Origin: F23-D06 sp045130275
Lineage (GTDB): Bacteria > Bacteroidota > Bacteroidia > Bacteroidales > WCHB1-69
DNA length: 64,000 nt
Reading direction: 5' to 3'
Assembly (NCBI GenBank): GCA_045130275.1
Contig: JBGUPL010000121.1
Coordinates: 62,001 to 126,000 of the forward strand
The notes below the pieces were generated by a model. It saw nothing but the letters and a program-made list of their open reading frames with translations, did not search any database and had not been told where the DNA came from. Positions 1-8,321 of the stretch are shown piece after piece. Made by a program: the position numbers and the translations under genes. Each line of letters opens with the position of its first letter. Position 1 is the stretch's first letter.

Positions 1-30
1 AGGGATGTCTGTAAAAGACATCCCTTTGTC
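1..30. terminator. Intrinsic terminator of a gene left of the window
   Basis: A perfect 10-bp stem (1-10 with 16-25) closes a 5-base loop and is followed by a T-rich tract. It most likely ends a gene lying outside the window on the left. Confidence 0.7.
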
Positions 31-91
31 GTTTTAAAGGATTTTCCGCCATGGTCTTGTATTCTATTTTTATGTATGTTTGCAGTTGCAA

Positions 92-123
92 TTTGCAGTG
101 CATTTTTTGTTTGAATATATTTG
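92..123 (+). promoter_or_regulatory. Promoter of the flotillin gene
   Basis: TATATTTG at 116-123 matches the Bacteroidota -7 box TAnnTTTG. A TTTG at 92-95 lies 20 bases upstream, the expected spacing for the -33 element. The ATG follows 24 bases after the -7 box, and no Shine-Dalgarno sequence is evident, as is usual in this phylum. Confidence 0.65.
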
Positions 124-147
124 GTAAAACCTTAAAATCACACAATT

Positions 148-1692
148 ATGACAAATACTATTTTGTTAATCGGAATCGGAATCATTGTATTCATTGTGAT
201 AATCGCAGTCTGCTATGTGAAGGCTCCGCCGAAAGATGCATTCGTCATCTCCGGCCTTTCGCGCAAGCCCCGTATTCTCATCGGCAAGGGCGGGCTCAGA
301 ATCCCCGGTCTTGAGCGGGTTGATAAGGTGTTCCTCGGGCAGACCAGCGTCGATATCAAGACCTCGACCCCTGTCCCGACCAACGACTTCATCTCGGTCG
401 TCGTGGATGCCGTTGCGAAGATCCGCGTCATCAACACGGACGAGGGAATCCGTCTGGCTGCCAAGAACTTCCTTAATATGACAGAGAAGGACATCGCCAC
501 GCAGATCAAGGATTCCTTGGAGGGCAATATGCGTGAGATAATCGGTACACTAGACCTTAAATCCCTCAACATTGACCGTGACGGTTTTTCCGACCAGATT
601 GCCAAGAAGGCTGCGCCCGACATGGCGAAGCTCGGCATCGAGGTGATTTCATGCAATATCCAGAATATCACGGACAACGAGGGACTTATCAAGAACCTTG
701 GTGCGGACAACACCTTCAAAATCCGCAAGGAGGCCGCCATCACCAAGGCGCAGGCCGAGCGTGACATCGCCATCGCCGAGTCGGAGGCCGCGAAGGAGGC
801 CAACGACGCTCGCGTCCTCAACGAGACCATCATCGCCGAGAAGAACAACGAGCTGGCCGTGAAGAAGGCCAACCTCAAGGTGGTGGAGGACACGCAGCGC
901 GCCAAGGCCGATGCCGCTTATGAGATCCAGAAGCAGGAGCAGCAGAAGACGGTGAACGAAAAGACCGTCGATGCTGAGGCCACCAAACAACTCTTGACGC
1001 AGGAACGGCAGAAGGAAATCAACGCCGCCGCGGTGGAAGCTGAGACCGAAAAGGCCCGCAAGCAGGAGGAACTCACCCAGGAGCAGGTTAAAATCCAGAA
1101 GAATAAGTTGGAGGCCGACATCCAGAAAACCGCTGACGCTGAGAAATACCAGAAGGAGATAGAGGCGGCGGCAGAGTTGGAGCAGCGTAAACGGAAGGCT
1201 GAAGCAGAGGCTTACGAGGCTGAACAGCGTGCCCGTGCCGTGCGTGCGCAGGCCGAGGCTGAGATGTACCGTATGGAGCAGGAATCCATCGGTAAGAAAA
1301 AACTCGCCGACGCGGAGGCTTACGCCATCGAGCAGAAGGGTATCGCGGAGGCGTCTGCCATTGAGAAACGCGGTATCGCGGAAGCCGAGGCGATGGAGAA
1401 GAAAGCCCTGGCGTTCCAGAAATACGGCGACGCTGCTAAGGCGCAGATGGTCATCGACAAGCTGCCCGAAATCGCCAAATCCGTGGCCGAACCCATCGGT
1501 GCCATCAAGGATGTGCGTATTTACGGTGGTAGCGGCGAAGGCATCGCGCAGCTCTCCGGACAGGTGCCTACCGTCATCAAGCAGACGATGGACACGGTCG
1601 CCGATGCCACCGGCGTGGATATGACCGAGATCGTGAAGCAATCGACCCTTGAGAACGCCGTGAAGCGTACATCGGGCAAGGAGAATAAGTAG
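148..1692 (+). CDS. Flotillin family (SPFH domain) membrane protein
   Basis: A membrane-anchored scaffold protein of the flotillin/YuaG type, 514 residues. One hydrophobic segment at residues 5-25 is followed by an SPFH domain to about residue 200. A very long Ala/Glu/Lys-rich coiled coil then runs to about residue 430, with the EA-repeat pattern of flotillins (for example AEAEAMEKKA). A short conserved tail near residues 450-475 (DVRIYGG) completes the family layout. Such proteins form membrane microdomain assemblies. No NfeD partner adjoins it, unlike floA at 42.9 kb, so the organism has two flotillin types. The fucosidase gene starts 24 bases downstream on the same strand and may be co-transcribed. 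The family is clear; the cargo is unknown. Confidence 0.88.
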   Translation: MTNTILLIGIGIIVFIVIIAVCYVKAPPKDAFVISGLSRKPRILIGKGGLRIPGLERVDKVFLGQTSVDIKTSTPVPTNDFISVVVDAVAKIRVINTDEGIRLAAKNFLNMTEKDIATQIKDSLEGNMREIIGTLDLKSLNIDRDGFSDQIAKKAAPDMAKLGIEVISCNIQNITDNEGLIKNLGADNTFKIRKEAAITKAQAERDIAIAESEAAKEANDARVLNETIIAEKNNELAVKKANLKVVEDTQRAKADAAYEIQKQEQQKTVNEKTVDAEATKQLLTQERQKEINAAAVEAETEKARKQEELTQEQVKIQKNKLEADIQKTADAEKYQKEIEAAAELEQRKRKAEAEAYEAEQRARAVRAQAEAEMYRMEQESIGKKKLADAEAYAIEQKGIAEASAIEKRGIAEAEAMEKKALAFQKYGDAAKAQMVIDKLPEIAKSVAEPIGAIKDVRIYGGSGEGIAQLSGQVPTVIKQTMDTVADATGVDMTEIVKQSTLENAVKRTSGKENK

Positions 1693-1716
1693 CATCGCTG
1701 TCAGAAACTGCTGTCT

Positions 1717-3264
1717 ATGAAAAGAACCGCTTTGCTCCTGCTCATCTGTCTTTTGGGGATGTCGATCCAGGCGCAGAAACATCCCCCTCAACCCAAACCC
1801 GCCGCCCCGCCGAAGCCCTACGGACCCGTGCCAACGACTGCGCAGGTGGCTTGGCAGCGGATGGAGATGAATATGTTCTGCCATTTCGGTCCCAACACAT
1901 TCACCGGTTTGGAGTGGGGCGAGGGCACGGAGGCGGAGGACATCTTCAACCCCACCGCCCTCGACTGCAACCAGTGGGTTGCCGTGGCGAAGCAGGCTGG
2001 TTTCGGCGGCATCATCCTCACCGCCAAGCACCACGACGGTTTCTGCCTGTGGCCTAACCCCATGAGCACGCACACGGTGCGCGAGAGTGCGTGGCGAAAC
2101 GGCAAAGGCGATGTGCTGCGCGAATTGTCCGATGCCTGCAAGAAGGGCGGCGTGAAGTTCGGGATCTACATCTCCCCGTGGGACCGCAACGCGCCCACAT
2201 ACGGCACCCCCGAATACAACAAAGTGTTCCTCAAGACTTTACGACATGCGCACACCCATTACGGCCCTATCTTCGAGCAATGGTTCGACGGGGCCAACGG
2301 TGAAGGTCCGAATGGCAAGAAGCAGGTCTATGACTGGAAGAAGTTCAACGGGCAGACGAAAAAGCTGCAGCCCAATGCGGTGATTTTCAGTGATGTGGGT
2401 CCCGGATGCCGTTGGGTCGGCAACGAGGAGGGAAGATGCGGGCGCACCTGCTGGTCGCGGCTGGATGTGGATGGTTTCGGTCCGGGTGCCGACGCCCCGT
2501 CGCAGGACACGCTCAACGCGGGCAACTACAACGGCGCGTGCTGGGTTCCCGCCGAGACGGACGTCTCCATCCGGCCGGGCTGGTTCTGGCGCGAGAGCGA
2601 GCACCCGAAAAGCGTGCAGGAACTGCTGGAAATCTATTACAACAGCGTGGGCCGCAATTCGTTGTTGCTGCTCAACGTGCCACCCGACAACCGCGGCCTC
2701 ATCCCCGTCGAGGACTCGCTCCGGCTGATGGAGTTCCGCGCCGCGTTGGACAGTATCTTCGCGAAGGATTTGGCGAAAGTAGTTACACATATTTGTGTAT
2801 CGAATATTCGTCACAAAAATAATCCTAATGATTATTGCTGGTATAATATTTCTACGAATAAGACAGTGTACGAAAAAACACTGGAATCACCAGAATTTTC
2901 AGACGTTTTCCGATATGATCCTTTTTCTTTAATATATGAAACATACGACACCTATTGGGCAACTGACGACACGGTAACCACCGCTTGGGCGGAGTTCCAG
3001 TTTGACGAGCCCCAGACCTTCAACCGCGTGATGCTGCAGGAGTACATCCCGCTGGGCCAACGTGTGGAGAAGTTCCATGTTGAGGTAGAGGACGAGAACG
3101 GCAGCTGGCGCACCATCGCCGAGGAGACCACCATTGGCTACAAGCGGATTGTGCTCACCGAGACAGTTACCACGAAAAAGGTGAGAATAGTCATTGACAG
3201 GAGTCGAGCGTGCATCGTCCTAAACAGGGTGGGGCTGTTCATGGATAACATTTACAAGGAATAA
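1717..3264 (+). CDS. Secreted alpha-L-fucosidase, GH29
   Basis: Hydrolyses terminal alpha-linked L-fucose, probably from host or plant glycans, in the periplasm. A signal peptide (residues 1-19) precedes a proline-rich linker and a GH29 catalytic barrel with typical segments such as KHHDGFCLWP and WFDGA. Asp191 in WFDGA is the expected nucleophile by family comparison. The C-terminal part is an F5/8-type C domain starting near DTYWATDD. The stretch encoded at about 2775-2950 is AT-rich, unlike the GC-rich rest of the gene, and codes for a longer loop between the barrel and the C-terminal domain than I expect for the family. The reading frame stays open, so the gene looks intact. It converges on the next gene with a 5-base gap. 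Confidence 0.9.
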   Translation: MKRTALLLLICLLGMSIQAQKHPPQPKPAAPPKPYGPVPTTAQVAWQRMEMNMFCHFGPNTFTGLEWGEGTEAEDIFNPTALDCNQWVAVAKQAGFGGIILTAKHHDGFCLWPNPMSTHTVRESAWRNGKGDVLRELSDACKKGGVKFGIYISPWDRNAPTYGTPEYNKVFLKTLRHAHTHYGPIFEQWFDGANGEGPNGKKQVYDWKKFNGQTKKLQPNAVIFSDVGPGCRWVGNEEGRCGRTCWSRLDVDGFGPGADAPSQDTLNAGNYNGACWVPAETDVSIRPGWFWRESEHPKSVQELLEIYYNSVGRNSLLLLNVPPDNRGLIPVEDSLRLMEFRAALDSIFAKDLAKVVTHICVSNIRHKNNPNDYCWYNISTNKTVYEKTLESPEFSDVFRYDPFSLIYETYDTYWATDDTVTTAWAEFQFDEPQTFNRVMLQEYIPLGQRVEKFHVEVEDENGSWRTIAEETTIGYKRIVLTETVTTKKVRIVIDRSRACIVLNRVGLFMDNIYKE

Positions 3265-3269
3265 CTCTC

Positions 3270-4082
3270 TTAGAACGGAATAACCCCGATCCCTAGTTTG
3301 ACGCCGAACCAGTATGCTCCGAGGATACGGCTTCTGGCGTGGTTGTCATAGTGTATGGGATTTTTGGAGCCTTCGTCGATGTCAAAGTCGGAGAATTCGT
3401 GGTGGATTTTCGCGTTTATGACACTGTAGCCGCCGAAAGTGGTGCCGAGACTCGCGCCTAAAGTGAGTTTCAGTCGGTTCAATACGATGAAGTCATAGCC
3501 GTATTCGATTTTGAGGCCGAAAATGCTGCCTTTGTTTTCAATGATTTCTTCAAAAGGTTCCTGAACAGTGTTGATGATGCCGAGATAGACGCCGGCTGTG
3601 TCCATTTTGTAATGGTAGAAGAAGCCGTCGAAGTTGAATTTGAGGTGATGTCCTAACGGTGCAAAACCGTCGCCGAAATAGTGTTTGTAATAGACGTTGA
3701 AACCGTGTGCGGTGACGTTGCCATTGAGCTCGGCCTGTCTCCAGTCCACATAGCCGCCTTCATACACGGTTCCTTTCCTAAGCCGGGCATCGGTTCCCTT
3801 GAACGGCGAGTTGAAGTAATTGTAGCCGACGCCCACGGTGCCTTTTTTCCATGCGATGAACTCCACGCTCGGCGAAAGGAAATAGTTGAAGCCGAGGTAA
3901 CGTTGCGCAGCCTCGGGAATGGTCGATATGTGCGGTGTTATCGGATTGGGGTTCAGCCACGAAGGCGAGAAATATCCCTCCATGTTCAAGACAATATGGT
4001 TGCCCATATAATTGTACATCTGGGCATTGGCCGTGCTTGCAAGACCCGCTGCGATTATGAGTAGTAGTATTGTTTTTTTCAT
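3270..4082 (-). CDS. Exported protein of unknown function, probable outer-membrane protein
   Basis: 270 residues with a clear signal peptide (residues 1-20, cleavage after ANA). The mature part is rich in Tyr, Phe, Gly and Asn, with alternating hydrophobic strands such as KGTVGVGYNYF, and ends in a short strand with a terminal Phe, which suggests a small beta-barrel. I do not recognise a family. The upstream M48 peptidase gene ends 42 bases away on the same strand, separated by a short array of 6-base repeats, so the two may be co-transcribed. Confidence 0.6.
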   Translation of the reverse strand: MKKTILLLIIAAGLASTANAQMYNYMGNHIVLNMEGYFSPSWLNPNPITPHISTIPEAAQRYLGFNYFLSPSVEFIAWKKGTVGVGYNYFNSPFKGTDARLRKGTVYEGGYVDWRQAELNGNVTAHGFNVYYKHYFGDGFAPLGHHLKFNFDGFFYHYKMDTAGVYLGIINTVQEPFEEIIENKGSIFGLKIEYGYDFIVLNRLKLTLGASLGTTFGGYSVINAKIHHEFSDFDIDEGSKNPIHYDNHARSRILGAYWFGVKLGIGVIPF

Positions 4083-4097
4083 TTTTTTAATTGTCTA

Positions 4098-4121
4098 AGT
4101 TATAGTTATAGTTATAGTTTA
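4098..4121. repeat. Short tandem array, period 6
   Basis: About four copies of AGTTAT between the M48 peptidase gene and the 270-residue exported protein gene. It belongs to the intergenic microsatellite-like arrays seen throughout the window. Confidence 0.7.
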
Positions 4122-4124
4122 GTC

Positions 4125-6230
4125 TTAGTGTCTCAAGTACCGTTCGACTTCTCGGTAAACAAATCCGTTGATATAGGCTTTGCGCATGACTTCGCCTTGG
4201 CTGAAGTGTTTGGCGGATTCGATCTGGCCATCCATAATGTCGAGTATGAGGCAGTTGACATCCACATCGTAGGTGCCGAGACTGAGTGTGCCGACCACAA
4301 CGGGAAGGGTGTAGGGGAAAATGGGGATAAGCCAGGGAAGGAAGATTTTTTCGGGGAAGTAGCGGCGTCCGGCGGCGTCGGTTACACTGACGTAACAGAG
4401 TTTGCGGCTGCCGAGGCCGGCGGCTACGTCATCCAGAAACTCGGAAGTGTGGTAGCGCATGTTCAACCCGATAGAATTGCCGAAATCCTCGCTCCAGTTA
4501 CACATCTTTACGAAATCATTGTAGTTTTCGGTCTTGGGCTGTGAGAAATCCATGGTGAAGGTCACCGGGGTGATGCCCATGCGCTTCACGGCACGGCAGA
4601 TGATCTTTTGGAGTTGTTCGGCGTGGCGGCGGTCGTTGTTGGCATTCTTGATGTGGCCGTTCCGGTCGTAGGTGTGGTAGGTCGGGGTCATGACGAGAAT
4701 GGATTTCTCGTTGCCAATGTGTTTGTCGCTCACTTCATTCAAAACCGCAAGCATTTCAGCATTCACCACCGCATCGTTCACCATCGCCCGGAACAGCGAG
4801 TCGCTGTGGATGTCGGCCAGCATGTAGTTGACGGTTTTGAACTTGTCTTCGGGCAACACCTTGGAGTTGGAACTTTGTTGTTTGATGCGGTCGTATTTGG
4901 AATTGGATGCCGCCTGACGCATGGTGTCGCCGCCTGACTGTGCGATTTCCTCTAAGGTGGTGCCTTGCGGGTAGTCGCAGAAATCAACATAGCGCATCTT
5001 CTGCTTGACGAAAATGTCGGTGATGAGATCCTTTACTACGCCATGCAGGTATTCGTCATCGGGATGGCTCATCATTGCTGACCAAGCATTGCGCAGAGCC
5101 AGGACGGAATATTCCTGCCGGTTCATCTTCGACATCAGGTAGTTGACTTGCTGCCGTTCCCCTTCCACTTCGCGGTAAGGCTTCGCAATCGTGCTTGTCT
5201 GCCCGTAGTTCTTGTGCTTCGATGCGCCGTACCAAGCCGTTGTCCAGGCCCGCTCAAGGTACGGATTTTCTGGGAACGATTGCCGCATCACGTGGATGTT
5301 GTAGATGGCCATGTCGTACTGGTGGTTAATCAGAAACCTGTCGATACAGGCAAATCGGGCCACGTTGCGCAGGCGCGTGAACTGTTCCTCGGGCTGCACA
5401 AAGATCCCGCGTCCGTCGTTGGGGAAATTGCGGACAAGTCCTTTGGCCACGCTGCGTCGCCGTTCGATATTGGGGTGGGTGAGCAGTGTGTCGATGATAT
5501 TCGAACGGTCGGAGATGTTTGCGACGGTTTTCAGGAAATGATTATCCGGAAATTGGTAAAAGCTAGTCTCCACCTCCGAACGTTGGAATGGGATTTCGTC
5601 GAAGGGCAGGTCGGAGTAGAGCAACACATCGAATATGCCGTCGATGACATCGTAGCTGTAGGGTGAATCCTTATAGAAAGAGAGCAACCCGACGCGGTCT
5701 GCGTCGAGTTCATGCTCGCGCGAATGCATGTGGTAGCGCATATACCGGCTTACGATATCGCGGTCCTTGCCCCGGTCTTTGTCATCTGCCTCGGCGTGGT
5801 GCTCGCTGTAGTGGGCGATCTCATGCGCCAGCACGAAGGCCAGCTCCGCCTCGTTGGTCACCTGCGCCAGCATCCCCAGGGTCACCAGGATAGTGCCGTT
5901 CGGCAGCGAGTAGGCGTTCACGATGGTGCTCTGCAGGATATAGACGTGGACTTCCTGCTGCAGCTGCGGGTGGTTGACCAACAGTTTCTCTTTGATGTTG
6001 TCGAGATATTGGTTCATCTCGGTGCCGTAAAGGATTCTGCCCTGATTGAGCATGGAGACGAGGAGAGGACTGTATTCCTTGTCCGACTTCGGGGTGTTTG
6101 CGGCCTTCTTCAGGTCGGCGGGGAAACTGCCCTGCGACTCTATCGGTGCGTAGTTGTAAACCGAGAGCTGCGGCTGGGCGAAAGTGGTCAGTGCGAAAAA
6201 TGCTATAATTATGAGTGTGATTCTCTTCAT
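4125..6230 (-). CDS. Secreted M48 family zinc metallopeptidase
   Basis: 701 residues from the chosen ATG at 6230. An upstream in-frame ATG at 6257 would put nine polar residues before the signal peptide and would overlap the promoter. A signal peptide (to about residue 19, TFAQ) is followed by an M48 domain: the zinc motif HEIAH at residues 136-140 and the third-ligand region HELDAD about 45 residues later. The remaining 450 residues have no domain I recognise. M48 proteins of this type act in envelope protein quality control; the substrate is unknown. A -7 box lies just upstream. Confidence 0.82.
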   Translation of the reverse strand: MKRITLIIIAFFALTTFAQPQLSVYNYAPIESQGSFPADLKKAANTPKSDKEYSPLLVSMLNQGRILYGTEMNQYLDNIKEKLLVNHPQLQQEVHVYILQSTIVNAYSLPNGTILVTLGMLAQVTNEAELAFVLAHEIAHYSEHHAEADDKDRGKDRDIVSRYMRYHMHSREHELDADRVGLLSFYKDSPYSYDVIDGIFDVLLYSDLPFDEIPFQRSEVETSFYQFPDNHFLKTVANISDRSNIIDTLLTHPNIERRRSVAKGLVRNFPNDGRGIFVQPEEQFTRLRNVARFACIDRFLINHQYDMAIYNIHVMRQSFPENPYLERAWTTAWYGASKHKNYGQTSTIAKPYREVEGERQQVNYLMSKMNRQEYSVLALRNAWSAMMSHPDDEYLHGVVKDLITDIFVKQKMRYVDFCDYPQGTTLEEIAQSGGDTMRQAASNSKYDRIKQQSSNSKVLPEDKFKTVNYMLADIHSDSLFRAMVNDAVVNAEMLAVLNEVSDKHIGNEKSILVMTPTYHTYDRNGHIKNANNDRRHAEQLQKIICRAVKRMGITPVTFTMDFSQPKTENYNDFVKMCNWSEDFGNSIGLNMRYHTSEFLDDVAAGLGSRKLCYVSVTDAAGRRYFPEKIFLPWLIPIFPYTLPVVVGTLSLGTYDVDVNCLILDIMDGQIESAKHFSQGEVMRKAYINGFVYREVERYLRH

Positions 6231-6254
6231 TGCAGTATTTGTTTTTTTGCGGTG

Positions 6255-6262
6255 CAAAAATA
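6255..6262 (-). promoter_or_regulatory. -7 box of the M48 peptidase gene
   Basis: TATTTTTG on the minus strand, 24 bases upstream of the ATG at 6230. No clear -33 TTTG is seen. Confidence 0.5.
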
Positions 6263-6359
6263 TATTTTTTCGGGTTACTGGGCTACTGGGGTTAATGCGA
6301 TTGTTAGGATACGAAATGATTAGAATGGGTGCTTCAGTTTCGAGATTCGGTTCGAGACT

Positions 6360-6506
6360 TTATCTGAACGGCATAAAATGAGACCGTCCGGGGTGATGAA
6401 ATGATGGGGAACCGATGTATTTCCTGACGATAAGGTCGGAGAGCTGTTCTTGTGCGAAAGCTGTGGTCGCGAATAGAACGCCTAATAGCAGAATCGTTTT
6501 TTTCAT
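6360..6506 (-). CDS. Small exported peptide, 48 residues (possible gene remnant)
   Basis: An ATG at 6506 opens a 48-codon frame that begins with a convincing signal peptide (MKKTILLLGV, cleavage after AFA) and leaves a mature peptide of about 30 residues. The leader resembles that of the exported protein at 4082. This is the only coding signal in the 436-base stretch 6231-6666; I see nothing else in 6507-6666. It could be a real small secreted peptide, or the 5' end of a gene whose body was deleted. Confidence 0.45.
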   Translation of the reverse strand: MKKTILLLGVLFATTAFAQEQLSDLIVRKYIGSPSFHHPGRSHFMPFR

Positions 6507-6666
6507 TTTCTTTCGAGGACCTCTAATTTACTGCTTTCACGTCACACCCAATCACTGCGAGGTCCGTTAAACAGAATCGGAAAGTGTGACGCTGCAAAAC
6601 TAGCAATTTCCCTAATCTTACAGTAGGACGCAAATCTTCCGAAAGGTTGCAGTTGGTTGAAAAAAT

Positions 6667-8196
6667 TTAGAATTGACGTTTCAATTTCGAGACAGCGCCG
6701 TACATGCCGCTGCTGTTGTAAATTAGCAGGCCGCCTTTATCGATGACTAACGGTCGGTAGATGACCGTTTTGTAATTTTGGTAATTCATGAACATGACAG
6801 GATCTGAGACGTGTCGGTCGCCATCAAGAGTGCAGTACAAACCGCATTTCTTTTTGTAGTTCGTGTTGGCAACATCAAAAAGTTGGCCGGACTTGCCCGT
6901 GTGGTTTGAGAGGTTGTCGTTGAAGAAAAGGTATAGTTGGTCGTTGTGCATGATAGTGTTGAAACAGAGAAGGACAGACTGATAGTATTTCGTGGATTTG
7001 TTGCTGTTGATGATCGACTGATTTTTGTAAATCATCTGGAATTCATCCAACTGATTGTTTTTGTCGGCGAAGGAGATGAGTGTGTTGCCGAAGAGGGTAT
7101 AGGTGTAAGGGTAACTTTGCACCTCCACCCGTGCTTCGCCGAGCAGCACTTTCGTGCCGTTGCTGAATTCTTTGAAGTCAACCGCGACAGCGTCGAAATC
7201 TTCACCTTTTTTGGAGAATTTCGAATGTTTGTATTCGTAATAGGTCTGCGGGAACGATTGGGTGCTGAAACTGCCATTTTCCATCGTTTTTCCATCGAAA
7301 GTGGCAATGTACGCACCAGAGGCCTTCTGTTTGATGTTCTTTTGGTAATATCCGCCAATGGCAATATCTCCTGAGGAACATAGGAGCAGTTTCCCGTTGA
7401 GTAGAGAGCCGAAATCGGGCTGGATTTCTGCCATCCGTGTCTCTTCGGCACTGACTTCGAACAGGTGAAGGGTCTCGTTTTCCTTGGTTTTGTCAGAGGA
7501 TTTCGATGTGTTATAAGAGGAGATGGCAACATACGTGTTGGAGTTGTTGTGGACGGAGATGTCGAAGATATTGATGGTGGAATTTGGAAAATCCAACTCC
7601 AGCGGTTTGGTCCACAGAAGCCCTTCATCGCCGAAAGCCATTACGCCGGACCCTTTTAGCTTGTCAGTCTGGTCGGATTGGAAGAAACCCGCTTTGTTGA
7701 CTTGGAAAATGACGATGGAGGCTTTAGTTTGGTCGGGTGAAACGGCTGAGCCCATCAGAACGTCCTCTCGGCGTTCCAATTTGAACGAAATGATTTTCTC
7801 AGGATTCCACGTGCTGGTTGTCGCCTTTTTGGACACAGAGTTGAGGTATAGCACATAGGATTTTGTCGAGTTGTCGTACATGTTGTAGAGACAGTGAATT
7901 TGACTCTCACCCTCGTAAATGGCGATAAGGTTGAGGTCCATGGAGCGTTCCACAACGATTTTCCGCCCTTTAGTGCCGTTTTTCGACACGCAGGTGATGA
8001 TATCTTGGGCAACGCGGGTGAAACCGTTAAGCATGGTGTAGTCGGTGCAGACGTAGTATTCGTCACCCATGCCTTTCAGAAAGGTGCAGTAGTCATAAGC
8101 GGCCACACCGGTTTTGTCCACAATCTTTGTCAAGGGTTCCTGTGCGTAGGACGCCAAAGCGAATAATGCTGTGATAATAAGGTATAATCTTTTCAT
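6667..8196 (-). CDS. Exported protein of unknown function, 509 residues
   Basis: The ATG at 8196 is chosen because it starts a standard signal peptide (MKRLYLIITALFALASYAQ). The longer frame from 8256 would run through the promoter and an intergenic repeat array. The mature protein is rich in short beta-strand-like segments with regularly spaced aromatic residues, which would fit a beta-propeller, but no blade motif is clear enough to name. There is no sorting domain or lipobox. It lies alone between intergenic spacers and has its own -7 box. Confidence 0.6.
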   Translation of the reverse strand: MKRLYLIITALFALASYAQEPLTKIVDKTGVAAYDYCTFLKGMGDEYYVCTDYTMLNGFTRVAQDIITCVSKNGTKGRKIVVERSMDLNLIAIYEGESQIHCLYNMYDNSTKSYVLYLNSVSKKATTSTWNPEKIISFKLERREDVLMGSAVSPDQTKASIVIFQVNKAGFFQSDQTDKLKGSGVMAFGDEGLLWTKPLELDFPNSTINIFDISVHNNSNTYVAISSYNTSKSSDKTKENETLHLFEVSAEETRMAEIQPDFGSLLNGKLLLCSSGDIAIGGYYQKNIKQKASGAYIATFDGKTMENGSFSTQSFPQTYYEYKHSKFSKKGEDFDAVAVDFKEFSNGTKVLLGEARVEVQSYPYTYTLFGNTLISFADKNNQLDEFQMIYKNQSIINSNKSTKYYQSVLLCFNTIMHNDQLYLFFNDNLSNHTGKSGQLFDVANTNYKKKCGLYCTLDGDRHVSDPVMFMNYQNYKTVIYRPLVIDKGGLLIYNSSGMYGAVSKLKRQF

Positions 8197-8218
8197 AATG
8201 GTGATGTTTTTGATGCTG

Positions 8219-8226
8219 CAAAAATA
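8219..8226 (-). promoter_or_regulatory. -7 box of the 509-residue exported protein gene
   Basis: TATTTTTG on the minus strand, 22 bases upstream of the ATG at 8196. No -33 match is evident. Confidence 0.5.
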
Positions 8227-8240
8227 CAATTTTAATGGGA

Positions 8241-8321
8241 AATAGGCAATAGGCAATAGGCAAAAGGCAATAGTGAATAGTGATTGACAGTTCTACAGCA
8301 CAACTGCTAACTCCTAACTTC
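8241..8321. repeat. Heptamer arrays downstream of rlmI
   Basis: 8241-8280 holds degenerate copies of AATAGGC. 8302-8321 holds AACTGCT/AACTCCT/AACTTCC units, inside which lies the rlmI stop codon (8307-8309). Both have a period of 7 bases. Confidence 0.75.

Noticed and set aside
649..2073. 474-codon minus-strand frame across the flotillin and fucosidase genes
   Set aside because: Spans two good genes in the opposite sense; composition is that of a shadow frame.
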